A stretch of 64,000 nt of DNA. Origin: Melieria omissa (taxonomy: Eukaryota; Arthropoda; Insecta; Diptera; Ulidiidae). The stretch is from contig OZ020269.1 in assembly GCA_963971225.1 (NCBI GenBank), positions 19,156,921 through 19,220,920 of the forward strand, written 5' to 3'. Below the pieces are notes generated by a model. That model had not been told where the DNA came from and ran no database searches. It worked only from the letters and a program-made list of their open reading frames with translations. This document shows, in pieces, positions 45,370 through 57,513 of the stretch. The position numbers were made by a program, and so were the translations under genes. The stretch's first letter is position 1. The number at the start of each line of letters is the position of its first letter.

Positions 45370-46330
45370 GTTCATAAAACTGTAGGTTTTTTATTTGTTT
45401 GTTTGCCATTGTCCCCCATAAAATCAAAATTTGATTGGTCAATTTTGCTGAAACTTTGACACAATATGTGTTTTACCCAAGGAACGAATTCTGGATGCTT
45501 TCTGTTTCTTATTTGAGAGAGAACATGGTAGCGCCCATACAACTCGAGTTTGTTATATGAAATTTTCCATAGCAATCTTTTTTCAGATGTGTCATTTCAC
45601 TAATATAATTCCATAGGGGTTCAAGGGGAGGAAGCGTGGCACTTCTAATTTAACCCAAATGTAACTTTAGAGCCATGAATTACACTTTGCTCGGTGCGAA
45701 GTCCTGTTTTACAGGACATTTTTGACATTTTAGAAAAAAAGGGTCAAATTGACCCATAAAAATAGGAGCTACAGGGTTAGAATGCTCCACAAAAATGTTT
45801 TTCATAGTGTTTTACATCAAATTGCCGAACACATCATATACCTAAAATGTGAGGTTACATGGTTTTCGTATGCCGATTCACCATAAGAATGAGCAAAAAG
45901 GGGAAAACTTTGACCCCCTAAAAAAACGTTCAGACGTAAACTTTCAAAACGCCGATACACGTATATATTTTTTTTGCCCCCTCTACTAGAATCCGTTGTC
46001 AGAACCTTGTTATTTTAAAAAAGTTTGCTTACTGTAGTTTTCATCGGGAAAATGTAAGCAACGTTACAAAAGGGGCGCGATACCTGCTATGCAACAAAAG
46101 TTCTCAACATTTTTCTAATTTCAGGTATATCATTTAAGGTTTTCTAGGTATATCCACTCATAATTCCAAAGGTACACAATGTATTTGGCTAAGTTTTCAC
46201 ACAATAGTAGAACACGATAAAAAATGAAAAATCACCTAAGCAAAAATTCATAAAAAAATATTAAAGAAAATACAGCCATTTTAAAATGCAAAACCGTCAA
46301 AATTACCGCAACGTCTTTTTAGTGTTGACA
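45370..46330. repeat. Decayed Helitron-like repeat block
   Basis: Contains GGTAGCGCCCATACAACTCGA (45529), AGGAAGCGTGGCACTTCT (45630) and AAAGGGGCGCGATACCTGCT (46071), which are degraded forms of the inner repeats of the Helitron at 43156-44321. Clear ends are not visible. A segment at 45705-45780 has GGTCAAATTGACC and ACAGGACAT inversions of unknown origin. Confidence 0.45.
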
Positions 46331-46557
46331 TTTAGTCTCGTCTTTCATTTTAAGTCATAGTCTACTCAGATTTTGTGTAAAGAAAGCTTTGAGCTTTTCT
46401 TCTGATACAAAATATCCGGAATTAAAAAACAAAACCAAAACGGTTCAATTATTTCTGTATCTGTATACATTTTATATGCTTCAAAGTAATCTCCACAATG
46501 CTTTCTACAATTTTGAAAACTCTTTTCATAGCTTGATTTTGACATCGCCTTCAATTC

Positions 46558-46790
46558 CTTCTGCAAACTCCAAAGGTTGCAAGGGACCTAAAGTTTCCGA
46601 ACGGCGAGTTTTCATAGGCAATTTTACTCTGATAGGTTCGCCATTTCCTGCTGAGAGGACAGCCGCCGAAAGAAAAAGTGTTGTTTTTCTTTTTTTTAGG
46701 AATCTTGGACCTGGGTTCGATCGTCGCATTCGATCGTTCGCTCGTAGTAGAAAAGGTCACAAGCAGCCAAGCCGGGGGAATATGTAGCTT
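46558..46790 (-). mobile_element. SINE family A, partial, minus strand
   Basis: Reverse complement shows CTTTCGGCGGCTGTCCTCTC, AGCAGGAAATGG, ATTGCCTATGAAAA and GCCGTTCGGAA in the order of the complete SINE at 13386. A decayed B-box-like GATCGAACCCAGG lies upstream. The A box and tail are unclear. Confidence 0.75.
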
Positions 46791-47455
46791 TGCGGAATGG
46801 TATGAATTTTGTTTTTAGTCAAATAGTCGTATACAAGATGAAATTTGTGAGTAAAGAAACCATTCTTTCTTTCTTCACAATTCTGAGCTCTAACGACAAC
46901 CATTTGTCCTCAAACGCTTTAATACACTCACTCAATTCTCCATATGTACTAACGGCAGGCTAGTCATCCGCATTTGCAGGGAACCCAACAGTTAGGAAAG
47001 GACACCGAATTCAAGAATGAAGCGATTCATAATGGACCCAATGGGTTCTTCGAGTGGAAGTGTTTGCCGCACACTGCCCTTCTTCAACCTAACCTACTGT
47101 CTGACCTGGCAGGAGAAATTCGTTGTGCACCACTTCACAGCAATCAAGAGAAAAGGTCAACAAAACCTTGAATAACATTTGATTTGCTTGTCTGAAAGCA
47201 TTTCGACATCAAACTGATGCTGGATAAATGACCGGAACGAGACAAATCATTAACCAATTTTCGCCCCACTTTGAACTCTTTGCCACTGTGTATGTAACAC
47301 ATTGTTGACCTTGTAGGTTACCGTTAACATTTTAAACGCTTGCGCACATTTTTTTTAGATACACAAAATTTCAGACAAACTCTTTGCTTTACTTCATTTG
47401 ACATGGCATAGTTTCTTAAACACAACAAACACAGACTTATTTACAAAACTTGTGC

Positions 47456-47597
47456 GGCCTCGATAGTTCAGCGGGTAGTGCGCTGGCTGTTCATACCAGA
47501 GGCTCATAGGTTCGATCCCTGAGTCGAGCTGGTAAAACGCTTGTCTACTTTTATCGCTATTCACTTGAAGTAGATGAAGAAGAAGAAGAAGAAGAAT
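47456..47597 (+). mobile_element. tRNA-derived SINE (family B) with GAA tail
   Basis: A tRNA-like head has an A box TAGTTCAGCGG (47464-47474) and a consensus-quality B box GGTTCGATCCC (47509-47519). CTCGA/TCGAG gives a partial acceptor stem and CTGG/CCAG an anticodon stem. After a ~60-nt body it ends in GAAGAAGAA repeats (about 47576-47597). The acceptor stem is only 5 bp and the sequence continues as one unit with the tail, so a SINE is more likely than a working tRNA gene. A minus-strand relative lies at 57960-58065. Confidence 0.7.
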
Positions 47598-47708
47598 CGC
47601 ACAACAATGGCAAAACTTCAAAGTGTTAAAGGAAAATTGCCAAAAACTGCCGTTCGTCTTCAGCTTTAAACAATTGGTCCCTTAATTTTCAATCATCTGT
47701 TTAAATTA

Positions 47709-48451
47709 TCAGGTGTACAACTTTGCTTCCGCCGTTTTTCTCCAAAATTAAAAGCTTTATTGCGAAAAAGTGCTTACAGATGTATTATTCAAAGTATTGT
47801 CCGTCGCTAGCGACAACTTTCTCCCATCTTTCCGGCAATTTTCGGATCCCGGCTCGAAAAAAGTAGTCCTCTTTTGACGCTATCCATGAAGCAATCCATT
47901 TTTCCAATTCTTCGAAGGATTGAAAATGTTGATCTGCCAGGCCGTGTGCCATCGAACAGAATAGGTGGAAGTCAGAAGGGGCGACATCTGGGGAATACGG
48001 CGGGTGGGGCAAGACTTCCCATTTCAGCGTTTCCAGGTACTTTTTGACCACTTTTGCGACGTGAGGCCGCAAAAGTGGTCACCACCATGTTTGTCTTCGA
48101 CATCGAAATCACCATTTTTAAAACGTTGAAACCACTCCCGACACGTTCTTTCACTCAGAGCAGCATCACCGTAAGTTTCTGAGAGCATTCGATGCGCTTC
48201 AGCTGCATTTTTTTTTCGAATTGTAACAGAAAAGTAAAACTTCCCGCAAATGGCGAGAATTGGGCAGTTAAACGGACATTTTCGAGCGTGAATAATACGA
48301 AAACAAGAACAACTGTCACTGAAACGGCGATGACAATTCGTTAGGCACTGTCCACACTCACTTTAAAGGCATTACCATCTATGTATTTCAACCAGCCTCA
48401 GCCGGTACAGCCACCTATCGGAAAACGGCGGAAGCAAAGTTGTACACCTGA
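47709..48451 (-). mobile_element. Internally deleted mariner, copy 2
   Basis: Same terminal repeats as copy 1, with TA on each side (47707-47708, 48452-48453); 743 bp. Outside the junction it differs from 9656-10396 at only about ten positions. The N-terminal frame is further broken (nine instead of eight A's in a homopolymer, and GTTTAACTG where copy 1 has GTTTATGTG). The sequence continues past copy 1's breakpoint through GGTGATTTCGATGTCGAAGA (GDFDVED), then joins the C-terminal half at about 48068 through an inverted filler. So the two copies carry different deletions. Confidence 0.92.
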
Positions 48452-48453
48452 TA

Positions 48454-50290
48454 ACATTTGACATTTCAAACGGGTGGAAATTGTGGTATCCCAACGGGCC
48501 CATATAGAGACCTAAGTGTGATCTATTTACAAAGCTATCATGCACAATGACAAATTACATTCAAACATATATTTGAGCACCAGATGACAGTTGTACTAAC
48601 CCAGCAAAAAAGATTTTGATTTGTTTGTTTTGATGTGAAATTATCTCATTACACCCAGAATATGATGGCCAGAACAAAATTTTTGGGTACTCTTTGCAAA
48701 AAGAAAAGACTGTTATTCAGATGGACGCTTCTATATCATATGATCTCTATGACTTTGTTCTAAAAGTTAAAGACGTGGTCTATGAAGAGCTGCTGATTTT
48801 TTGTAAATAGTCTTTTACATGCATTCAGCAATTTTATAATTAATAACAAATTATAATTTTTATATTTCTAATATTTAAATAATTTTAATTTTTAATTTTA
48901 ATCATATTTAATTCATTTATATTAAATGATTTTCAAGTACTTACTTCACATAATAAATAACAGATAATAGCTAAACGAATACTCTGTCATTGTCCAATTA
49001 ATTCATTTATCTTTTAAAGGCTTTTCAAACTCGTTCGCTGCATTTAGTTTGCACAAATGTTGTTTGACTTAAGCGAAACAATTCGCCAGGCAAACACAAT
49101 TTGCCAGCAATTAAACTTAAAATAAATACAAATGCAGCAAATTTGTTTACTTAACCCATAGAATGAACTCGAACAGTGCTCAGCGCTTCACTTGGCTGCT
49201 CTGTCGGCAAATCGCTTTAATCATAAATGGCGCGAAATAGCGGCACCTGTAATCAGTCGTTAACCTCAGAAACTTGGCGCGCGCGTTTGCACGCAAAGCT
49301 GCCGCCGCTGCAGCTTTGCAATTACAAGCGCAATCTTCAAGCTTTGCCAACGTTGGCGCATTAATTTCAATTATGAGGTGCGATTAAAATTTTAAATGGT
49401 AAATGCGAAATGCGAAATGGGAAATTCAGTGGAAAGCGCAGAGACGCAAAATGCAGAGAGCTAATTAAATGAAAGCAATTACAGTGAGACAACTGCTGCG
49501 GTTGTCGTTGCACTGTGGCAGCGTTTCGAGGGAACGATGAGAAACTGCGGACAAAAGGTCAACTGTTTAGTGCTGTTTTGTTGGCAGAAAACGTGTTGGA
49601 ACGAGGTGAAAGTTTGCATTAATTCCTCAGTTACCAGTGGTTGTTTCAACACAGAGCTCAGTGCGATAGTTACAGGAAATTTATATTAAATGTTGGGAAA
49701 TTTACAAAACTTGTTCTTTGAAATTTGTGTAATGTAATTTGTAATTTGTGTGTTTATTAGGAAAACTTGCAAAATTCATGGAAGGTTATTGAAGTTGTAA
49801 ATTGTTTGACTAAACATTGCGTATATGTTGTACTCAAAGCATAAAACCAAAGCTATGTTAAATACAACAAATTATACTGAATTAATGTCCATCATTAAGA
49901 ATTTAAATTTCAATAAAATAAACGATTTAGTTGGTTTTCATTTAATATTTATGATAAAAATATTTATATAAAGTTTAATGTAACTGCAAAAGTACAATGA
50001 TTTGGAATTGAAAAATTGCATTGAATTATCTCAAAACTATATTAATGCAAATTAAGTACCAAATCACAGCACAGAAGTTGTTACAAATACTGCGAATCAA
50101 ACGCTAATAGAATTACGAAAGAACAACTTGTAGACAGTTTGAGTTGGACTCAAGGTCAGAGGCATTGGAGAAAGTTAGCACAAGGCTACTATTTTGCCTA
50201 AAAACTAGAAAAATGTGTGGCGTGCGACTCATCAGAGACTATAATTACATCTTCTGACTTAGAAAATAATTTTTGCTTTAGGCTGCCTGC
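48454..50290. other. Intergenic DNA, no gene recognised
   Basis: A/T-rich, with a GC-richer patch at 49195-49330 (GGCGCGCGCGTTTG). No product or element ends recognised. Confidence 0.45.
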
Positions 50291-50294
50291 GCAA

Positions 50295-50740
50295 GGACTT
50301 TCTGTCGTACGGCTGAATGAAAACTTCACATATTCTCTAAAAAAAAATCCAATAATTTTTTTTTTAAATCAAATATTATATAATTATATTCAAAATGAGG
50401 AGATAATGGGGTTTCGACAAATCAAATCAAAAATCAAATCAAAATGTTTCTTCAAAGTTGACAACCTCAGAACTGTCGTACGGCTGAATAAAAAATTCAC
50501 ATATTCTCTAAAAAAGATCAAATAATTAAAAACAAATCAAATAATAAAAAAAATCAAATTTTTTTTTATTTTTAGAAAAAAAATCAAATATATATGTATA
50601 TTTTTTTTTTAATCAAATCATTTTTTTTAAGACTCAAGCACAATTGCAATTATATTCAAAATGAGGAGATTAATGGTGTTTCGAAAATACATTTTGATTT
50701 TTGCTTCAAAGAAACCCAAAGTTGACAACCTCGCAACTTG
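50295..50740. repeat. Partial tandem repeats around GTCGTACGGCTGAA
   Basis: GTCGTACGGCTGAATGAAAA and GTCGTACGGCTGAATAAAAA recur at about 50304 and 50476, each followed by TTCACATATTCTCTAAAAA. ATATTCAAAATGAGGAGAT recurs near 50386 and 50651, and AAAGTTGACAACCTC near 50454 and 50718. The interleaving suggests an old, partly deleted tandem array. Confidence 0.65.
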
Positions 50741-50924
50741 GTTTGTATGGGAGGCGCTCTCTGGTGGAACATTTTTGAACTTTAATAAATTTTGTATTTC
50801 TTGGACTTAAAAATGTTGCCAAACACTGAAGTACTCATTAAAATCGGTTTATAAGTTTTCGAGGTACAATGTTTTCTCGTTTACTCGACTACATTTACAA
50901 GTGAGGAGCTAATCCCATAAAAAA

Positions 50925-51180
50925 TGGTCAGTTTTGTATAGCAGCCCCCTTAAAAGTTGTAGATAGCGATTAGGTATGTATGGAAAAAACATTCGGAAGG
51001 AAAAATAAATGGGGGCCAGTCTTACATTTGATACGTCTGGGGACAATCTGGGAGCAATGGAAGCCCAATTTAAAGAAACGATCAATTTGTATGGGACCCT
51101 CATTAAGGGTTGAAGATAGGAGTTAAGTATGTTCGAAAGAAATATTTAGAAAGAAAAATTAGTGGGGGTTAGTCATAGAT
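50925..51180. repeat. Two-unit ~154-bp tandem repeat
   Basis: Segments beginning TTTTGTATAGCAGCCCCCTT (50931) and ATTTGTATGGGACCCTCATT (51085) align over about 90 bp through GGGGGCCAGTC / GGGGGTTAGTC. Diverged copies, no coding content. Confidence 0.6.
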
Positions 51181-51477
51181 TTAAACCCTCTTAGAGCCAT
51201 TTCCTAGCAGCTGTGCCGCAATTTGTTGAAATTTCAAGCACTTTTGGAAACATTGACCTCGATGCGATACCATTGAAGCTCATTCTAGTCCCTTAATTCT
51301 TTGGCTCATGCACTTTTTTATCAAAACGCATAAAATGAGAGGTTCCGAAGTATCGAGAACCTATTATGAAGAATTTCCATACAACACTAATTCATGTCTT
51401 TGCGCGAAAAGTTAACTAAAGTTATGTTTTCTGCAACTATTTGTGTTGTCAGTGTGAATTTGTACATAGATGGATGG

Positions 51478-51690
51478 ACCATAGATTCCAAACAGCAAGT
51501 TAAAATCTTTTTCATAGACAATTTTACGCTCAGGTTTGTAATTTTCTGCTGAGAGAGCAGCATTTGAAAAAACATAGTTTTTCTCTATTTTGGTATTGAC
51601 GATGGATGGAGATGGAGAATTGATCCTGAGATCAACCTTCTGTCGAGCTGTCCAACACACTATTCAGTTGAGCTATGGCGGCCAGAACTT
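51478..51690 (-). mobile_element. SINE family A, decayed, minus strand
   Basis: Reverse complement gives a tRNA-like head with A box (TAGCTCAACTG) and B-box-like GGTTGATCTCA. It continues with CTGCTCTCTCAGCAGAAAAT and ATTGTCTATGAAAAAG, as in the SINE at 13386 but more diverged. Confidence 0.7.
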
Positions 51691-51752
51691 CGATGTTACC
51701 TACTTACTTAACTGGCCATAACAACCCTTTACCGAGCTACGAACTGCATTAA

Positions 51753-51988
51753 CCCTTTCGGGATGGAGTTTAATTTTGAAATCCAAAATATTCTCAGTAG
51801 AAATATTCCAGGCTATGTGTGTTGGGGTTAGAAAATTATATTGGATGCTCACAAATTCTGAAACAATCGGTTTATGCGGGAACACCGAAATCGAAAAAAT
51901 ATTTTGCGTGGATCGTAAGATTTGAATTATTGTTTCGAGGGGCATTAAAAACGTGCTGGGACGTATTATCCCAGTAGTCCCGAGAGGG
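51753..51988. mobile_element. piggyBac-type MITE (236 bp)
   Basis: TTAA at 51749-51752 and 51989-51992; inverted ends CCCTTTCGGGATGG and CCCTCTCGGGACTACTGG. No coding capacity. Similar CCTTTACC-containing sequence lies on both sides (51725-51745 and 52008-52035). Confidence 0.75.
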
Positions 51989-51992
51989 TTAA

Positions 51993-53800
51993 AAGTTCTA
52001 TCCAGGCCGTAACAATCCTTTACCAGGTTATGATTTACCGCAAAGGCTCTCTGCAGTAGATCACCAAGGGATCTTCGTCTCGCAGCTTTAATTTGGTCAT
52101 ATCACACCAGAGAAACGGTTTCTCTCTTTGCCGTCGATTTCCAAATATTGCAACGAACAACTTCGCTTTATTGTCCATAGGGGAGATATGGTCAAGCCAG
52201 TGTAGAGCGAAGATTTTCCTGCTTGAAAAAACATGAAGTGGTGTGAATTAAATGCACATCTGTGCTTACGTATCAGAAAAAGAAAGTTCACATTCAATTT
52301 TTTTGTGATTTGGCAAAAAATTTCCGTTTAATGGTTTTGTAATAACTGAAATAATTGAAAGGTTTACGCATAGCTCGCTTTACATATGAAAATCTTATTG
52401 ATTTATTTAACTTTCCTGTGAACACAAAGTAACTCACAATGAAAACTGTATTTCAACGCTCTCATTTTTCTTGCAAAGAATGTGAATTTGCGGCGCTGAA
52501 TGTTGATTTTTCATTATTTAATTCTTGGAAATAACAAATTTTGTACTTCACACATTCGTTGCTATTGGTGGGTTACAAACCAATTTCATTGAAGGCAGTG
52601 TGCAATACTTTTTTTTTATAAGTACTTACCATATTTTTTAAAATGTAGACAGGTATGTGGAAAATGACTATGAATTTACACGTAATTTAAGGATCATAAG
52701 AAAAGCTTTATTTTTTTTATTTACCAATTTTTTTGTTTTGTTTGTATTTGTATATTTTTTAAATAAATACTGCTCAAATATTTCAAGTGTAATATTTTGA
52801 ATTTAATTAGAAAAATTGCATTTAATAATTGGCACCAAATTAGAACGGCTTAGCCGCTACAGCCAGTTCTCTCTGGTTCTTACGCCGCCGCCAAAGCAGA
52901 AACAATCGGCGTAAATCCCTAATGTGCATCATTGAGCAGTAAAACTAACTTTAAAACAAGAAAGCTCCTTTTTTTTTGTATGGAACCAAGCGAATGTATT
53001 CAGTTTAAAGAATTTCACACACTTGAAATGTTGCATGATATCTAAACAACAACTAGGTCCCTTTTTGTTACAAATAATTCACAAGTTACAATTCAGGAAA
53101 ATGTGCAAAATTTTGGATATTTTTATTTAATGTGATTTGTTAAAAAAAAATTCCTATAAACAAAATGAAAAAAATCTCTCAAACAACAAAGTCACTCATA
53201 CGCCACGTAAGACATTAAATTAAACTCCACCGCACACCCACTAACAAAATCAAATACATTAATTTCAGTTAGCTTTCAATTAAAACTCGTACACAGCGTG
53301 TGGCGCGTGCAGCCACATTATTGGAACTCCTGCTGTCTGACGTCAGTGGCAGCAGAAATTCCGCCACCAAGCGTCAAGCTTCTACTACCCTCCACTACAT
53401 TGCTAACACAACTACTGCGCAAAATACCAAAACTTTATTGACATTTCGCCACTTTCGTTTAGTAATGGTTTTATGCGTGAAAATTCCCCACGACTCATGC
53501 AGTGCCGCCCAAACCCCAAACAGGGATTTTCAACGACTTTCCATTCATTTCATTCAAATTCTATGCCGATTCGGCTTCATGCCTTCGGCACGCTACTTGA
53601 CAGTTCACCTTAAAACAACAACAACAACAATAACAACAAAAGCAACTAGCAAGCATTTCACAATTGGCATTGCGCTTTGGAGAATTCCCAGCTGTGTGAC
53701 AGAGTGTCGATTACGCTGAAAAGCGCCGCGCCAAGTGACGCCATGTGATTTTTTTTTCGCGGGGGCTGCCAATAGCTGTTGCTGCCGCTGTTATTGTTAG

Positions 53801-53834
<34 letters not shown>

Positions 53835-55885
53835 GCCACTCAATTGACTACGCGGGCAACGTCGACCAGCGTCAGCCACATTTTTCAAACTCGCAGCGCC
53901 AGCGAACGGTCGCCATTCGTCCTGAGCGCGCGGCCGTAAATTATCGTTGCAATCGTTCACTCGATGATTGCTGTTTTGTGCGCGCGGCCGCTGCAATTGT
54001 GATTAATTGTGACAGATAATTTTTTAAGCGAATTTTTCGCGCGCGTTTCTCCTGCGAATTGTTTGTGAGAACACAATTTTCGAAGCGACAACTTGCTGTC
54101 TCATTAACGTAAATTGTGATTTGTGTGCAAAGTGGCGTTCACGACACACACACACACAGTTCGAACTGTTGCGTGAGGTAATTAAATTTTTCAACATTTC
54201 ACATTAAGCGCTCGCAAAATTGCCCGAAGCTGGCCAAGTTCTGCGGAAGATAAAAGTTTTTCTTGTTTAACTAAAAATATTTGCGCTAAGCCGGCACGGC
54301 TTATGTGGCGCTTGTTGTTGGAGTTTTTATGTTGTGTACATGTTGTGAGTGGAATTCGCATCCCGCATATTCTGAGCGCAGCTGTTGCACACACAGGGCC
54401 GCACGCGCACGCACAGCCACTGCAGCAGCAGCAACACGAGCGCAGCAGCAGCGCGCAGTTGCAAGTTGTGGTTTAGTTGCAAGTATGCGGATTATTTTTC
54501 CGCTGCAACACAAAACATGCTAAATAACTTTATGAGCTAATAACTTTTAAAAGCGCAACATTCAAAGCAGCAAACTAAAACGTGGTATGTTGTATGTGCA
54601 GCGTCATCATTAGCACAAATTTGTTAAAAACAGTGAAAAGAAGTTAATTTGAATTTTCCACAAAAAATGAAAATGGGAATTAACTTTACCGTATCTACTT
54701 GACTCATAAGTCCTGCTAACGTGGCCAAGGTCTGCATTGATTGAGATTGTTTTTTTGCTCGTCGCATCAAAAGTCAACACATTTAATCCATGTATAATTA
54801 ATAAAATACTCATTTAAATGGCCCAGCAGTGTTTTGCATTGCACCTTTGCCAACAGCACAAACACTCCACTTTCTACGTTTTCTTCTGCGTATTTTGTTT
54901 TTAGTTTTTTTTTTAATTTTTCAACTTCTTCAGTTTTGTTGTGTTGCTTTTGTTTTGGGTTTTTTTTTACTGTTCACGCGCGTTATTTATTTTGTGCGCA
55001 GTTTGTTATTTGTGTCTTGTGTTTAAGTGTGTGTGTGTGTGTGCGATTTTATTTCGCTGTTGTACTTTTCCTTCTAAATCGCCGATTAATTAAAATCTCC
55101 ACAATTTGTTTTTATTGCGTTTTCACAGCGACGCGCTTTTGTATTGCAATGTTATTGTTGTCGTCGTCGCTTTGGTTCAATTTCTATGGCTTTGGTTTAG
55201 TCACCGTCAATGAAGAAAATTGTTGCTTGAAAATTAATTTAAAATTGAAAATTATGGGTACGAGGGAATTTTTTCGACAGTTTAACATAAAAATGTGAAT
55301 AAGAAATTTAATTATTTATTGACATTTTTTTTTTATATTTACAATGTGTTGTCTTAGTATATTTTAAGTTTTGTTTAAAGCCGCAGCACTAAGGCTGACA
55401 ATCAAAGATTGAAGCGAAACTTTTGTGAGTTCAAAAGACAGTTAGACAGTAAGACAGTCACTTGTCAAGGTGGAATTTATTTTGTTTTAATTTATTTTAA
55501 AATTCTTAATACTTCTTATGGTACTAACAGTTGGCCTTGAGTTCCCACTCATTGCACTCAGTAATTCTAGATATTTCGAATAGCTCGAATATTGCAGAAC
55601 GTATCGTTGGCCGGCCACCAGTGGTGCACATGAGGGGGAGGGGGGAATTGCGTACAACTTTTGAGATTGTTTCCAGTTGAAACCATATTTTGTACTAGCA
55701 ATTTTTGTATTTGGGGAGGTTTGACCCCCCTGTGTCACCATAGACGCGTATTGCAGGGTGGGAAGGTGTCCAAAATATGAAGTATATAACTGTGCATGTG
55801 TTGTTGTTGTAGCATAATGTAAAGCGGTGTTAGGGATTGTATCGTGAAGCGGTGTCACTATGTTAATGCTCATAGGTGCCTATTA
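51993..55885. other. Intergenic DNA; GC-richer core at 53.7-54.5 kb
   Basis: No gene recognised. 53700-54180 is GC-richer, with two GCGCGCGGCCG copies (53925, 53980), and could be a promoter region of a gene not visible here. The 128-codon minus frame at 55487-55873 has no recognisable domain. Confidence 0.4.
53802..53834. repeat. (GTT)11 microsatellite
   Basis: An uninterrupted GTT run, the longest trinucleotide array in the window. Confidence 0.9.
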
Positions 55886-55887
55886 TA

Positions 55888-56334
55888 CAGTCGTTTCTGG
55901 GTAAAGTGAATTTTGACATCGAGCCTCTAAATATAGAAAATAATTTTCAAGCAAAAAACAAAAAGTGTATTTGGAGCAAGTAAAACGAGTTTTTAACCCT
56001 GTTGTTAGGTTAAGCCCATTTGGTCCAATTTTTGTGTGTGTTCCTTCATAACGAAATGCAAAAAAGAGGAATCCCCGAACTATTTTTTACATCAGTTATG
56101 TTGAGTAAAGAATAAATAATAATATTTACGCAATTTTGAACCAAAATAAATAAAAAAAATTTGAATAAATTGTTGTTTTGTACGAAAATTGCAGTATGGA
56201 CCAAATGGTCCCTTAACCTATGATTCGTAAGTTTTTTCTAACCTAACAGCAGGGTTAAACAAAAATGTTGACCTTGATATAGTGAACAGCCTCAATACAG
56301 TGAACTATTAGTTCACTATATCCAGACACCACTG
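55888..56334. mobile_element. Tigger/pogo-type MITE interrupted by another MITE
   Basis: Ends CAGTCGTTTCTGGGTAAAGTGAA and, in reverse complement, CAGTGGTGTCTGGATATAGTGAA are inverted repeats of the pogo/Tigger type, flanked by TA (55886-55887 and 56335-56336). Without the nested TTAA element it would be about 185 bp. No coding capacity. Confidence 0.8.
55997..56254. mobile_element. piggyBac-type MITE (258 bp) nested in the Tigger-type MITE
   Basis: TTAA at 55993-55996 and 56255-56258. Inverted ends CCCTGTTGTTAGGTTA and CCCTGCTGTTAGGTTA, with a second inner inverted pair around CATTTGGTCC. Confidence 0.85.
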
Positions 56335-56955
56335 TATTATTATTTTTTATAAATTTTTTTTCTTTTTTTTTTTTTTTTTGTAACCCTTTGAGAACCATCT
56401 GAAACGATTGTGCAATCTGCTACACAATTGTATTAGATATTTTTTCTAAAAACAAAAATCAAAATCAAAATGAAAGGGACTGAATTCAACAAAGGTTATT
56501 GTTTTTTAATATATTTTTTGTAACTGGAGTAAAACGTATTTCATAAAAAAGAAAACTTTTGTAAAAATATAAACAAAATTTATGGTTCATTTTCAAAGGG
56601 ATAATGATAATTTTATTTTATATAATGAAAAAAAGAATTAGTTCACTATATCCAGACACCACTGTATTATTATTTTTTATAAATTTTTTTTTTTTTTTGT
56701 AACCCTTTGAGAACCATCTGAAACGATTGTGCAATCTGCTACACAATTGTATTAGATATTTTTTCTAAAAACAAAAATCAAAATCTAAATGAAAGGGACT
56801 GAATTCAACAAAGGTTGTTGTTTTTTAATATATTTTTTGTAACTGGAATAAAACGTATTTCATAAAAAAGAAAACTTTTGTAAAAATATAAACAAAATTT
56901 ATGGTTAATTTTCAAAGGGATAATGATAATTTTATTTTATATAATGAAAAAATAT
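56308..56955. repeat. ~330-bp tandem segmental duplication
   Basis: 56308-56637 and 56638-56955 are near-identical apart from T-tract length and a few substitutions. Each begins with TTAGTTCACTATATCCAGAC, the right end of the Tigger-type MITE, so the second copy carries an orphan MITE end at 56638-56665. Confidence 0.92.
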
Positions 56956-57164
56956 AATAAAAAATAATAATTTTTTATATGTATAAAAATATATTTTTAT
57001 ATTTAAAATTATTAAAAACAATTTTTATTTCTACTTTAAATAATTTTATATTAAAACTAATTTATATTTATATTTATTAATATAAATAAAAAGTTTAATC
57101 TTTACGCCCCGCATTTCTTGACGTTTTCAGTTGTGTCTTTTATGATATATTTTCAACTCCAATG

Positions 57165-57355
57165 AAATGTTACTCATACGCCAAGAAGTCCGTAGCTGCA
57201 TGCGCGCTTCTACTATAGTGGAATGTTACGTATACGCCTAGTTGTGTCAAGCGGTGGGTTCGCTTCAATTGAATGTTACGTATACGCCTAGTGGTGCCAA
57301 TCGGTGTGTTTGGTTCAATGGCACGTTACGTATACGCCTAGTAGCGCTAAGCTGC
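57165..57355. repeat. 50-bp minisatellite with TTACGTATACGCC core
   Basis: GTTACGTATACGCCTAGT recurs at exactly 50-bp spacing (units starting 57221, 57271, 57321), preceded by a variant (GTTACTCATACGCC) at 57169. Related single motifs appear at 53198 (CACTCATACGCCACGT) and 58800 (TTACTCGTACGACACGT). Confidence 0.85.
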
Positions 57356-57513
57356 ATTCTTACCTATGAGATTCTGTTCAGATTCTGATATTTTCATAAC
57401 TCATAGGTAGTTCAATCAAAGTGTGCATGTACCAGCTGCGTACTAACTTCAGCGAAAAAAGCAGTACTTAATTTTTAATATATGATACTAAAAAATATGT
57501 ACTAAGTACTTAT

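Noticed and set aside
47456..47529. Functional tRNA gene
   Set aside because: A and B boxes are good, but the acceptor stem pairs over only about 5 bp, the anticodon stem has a mismatch, and the unit continues into a SINE body with a GAA tail.
55487..55873. 128-codon minus-strand open frame
   Set aside because: No similarity that I recognise and no conserved-looking motif; could be a decayed transposon fragment but nothing supports that.
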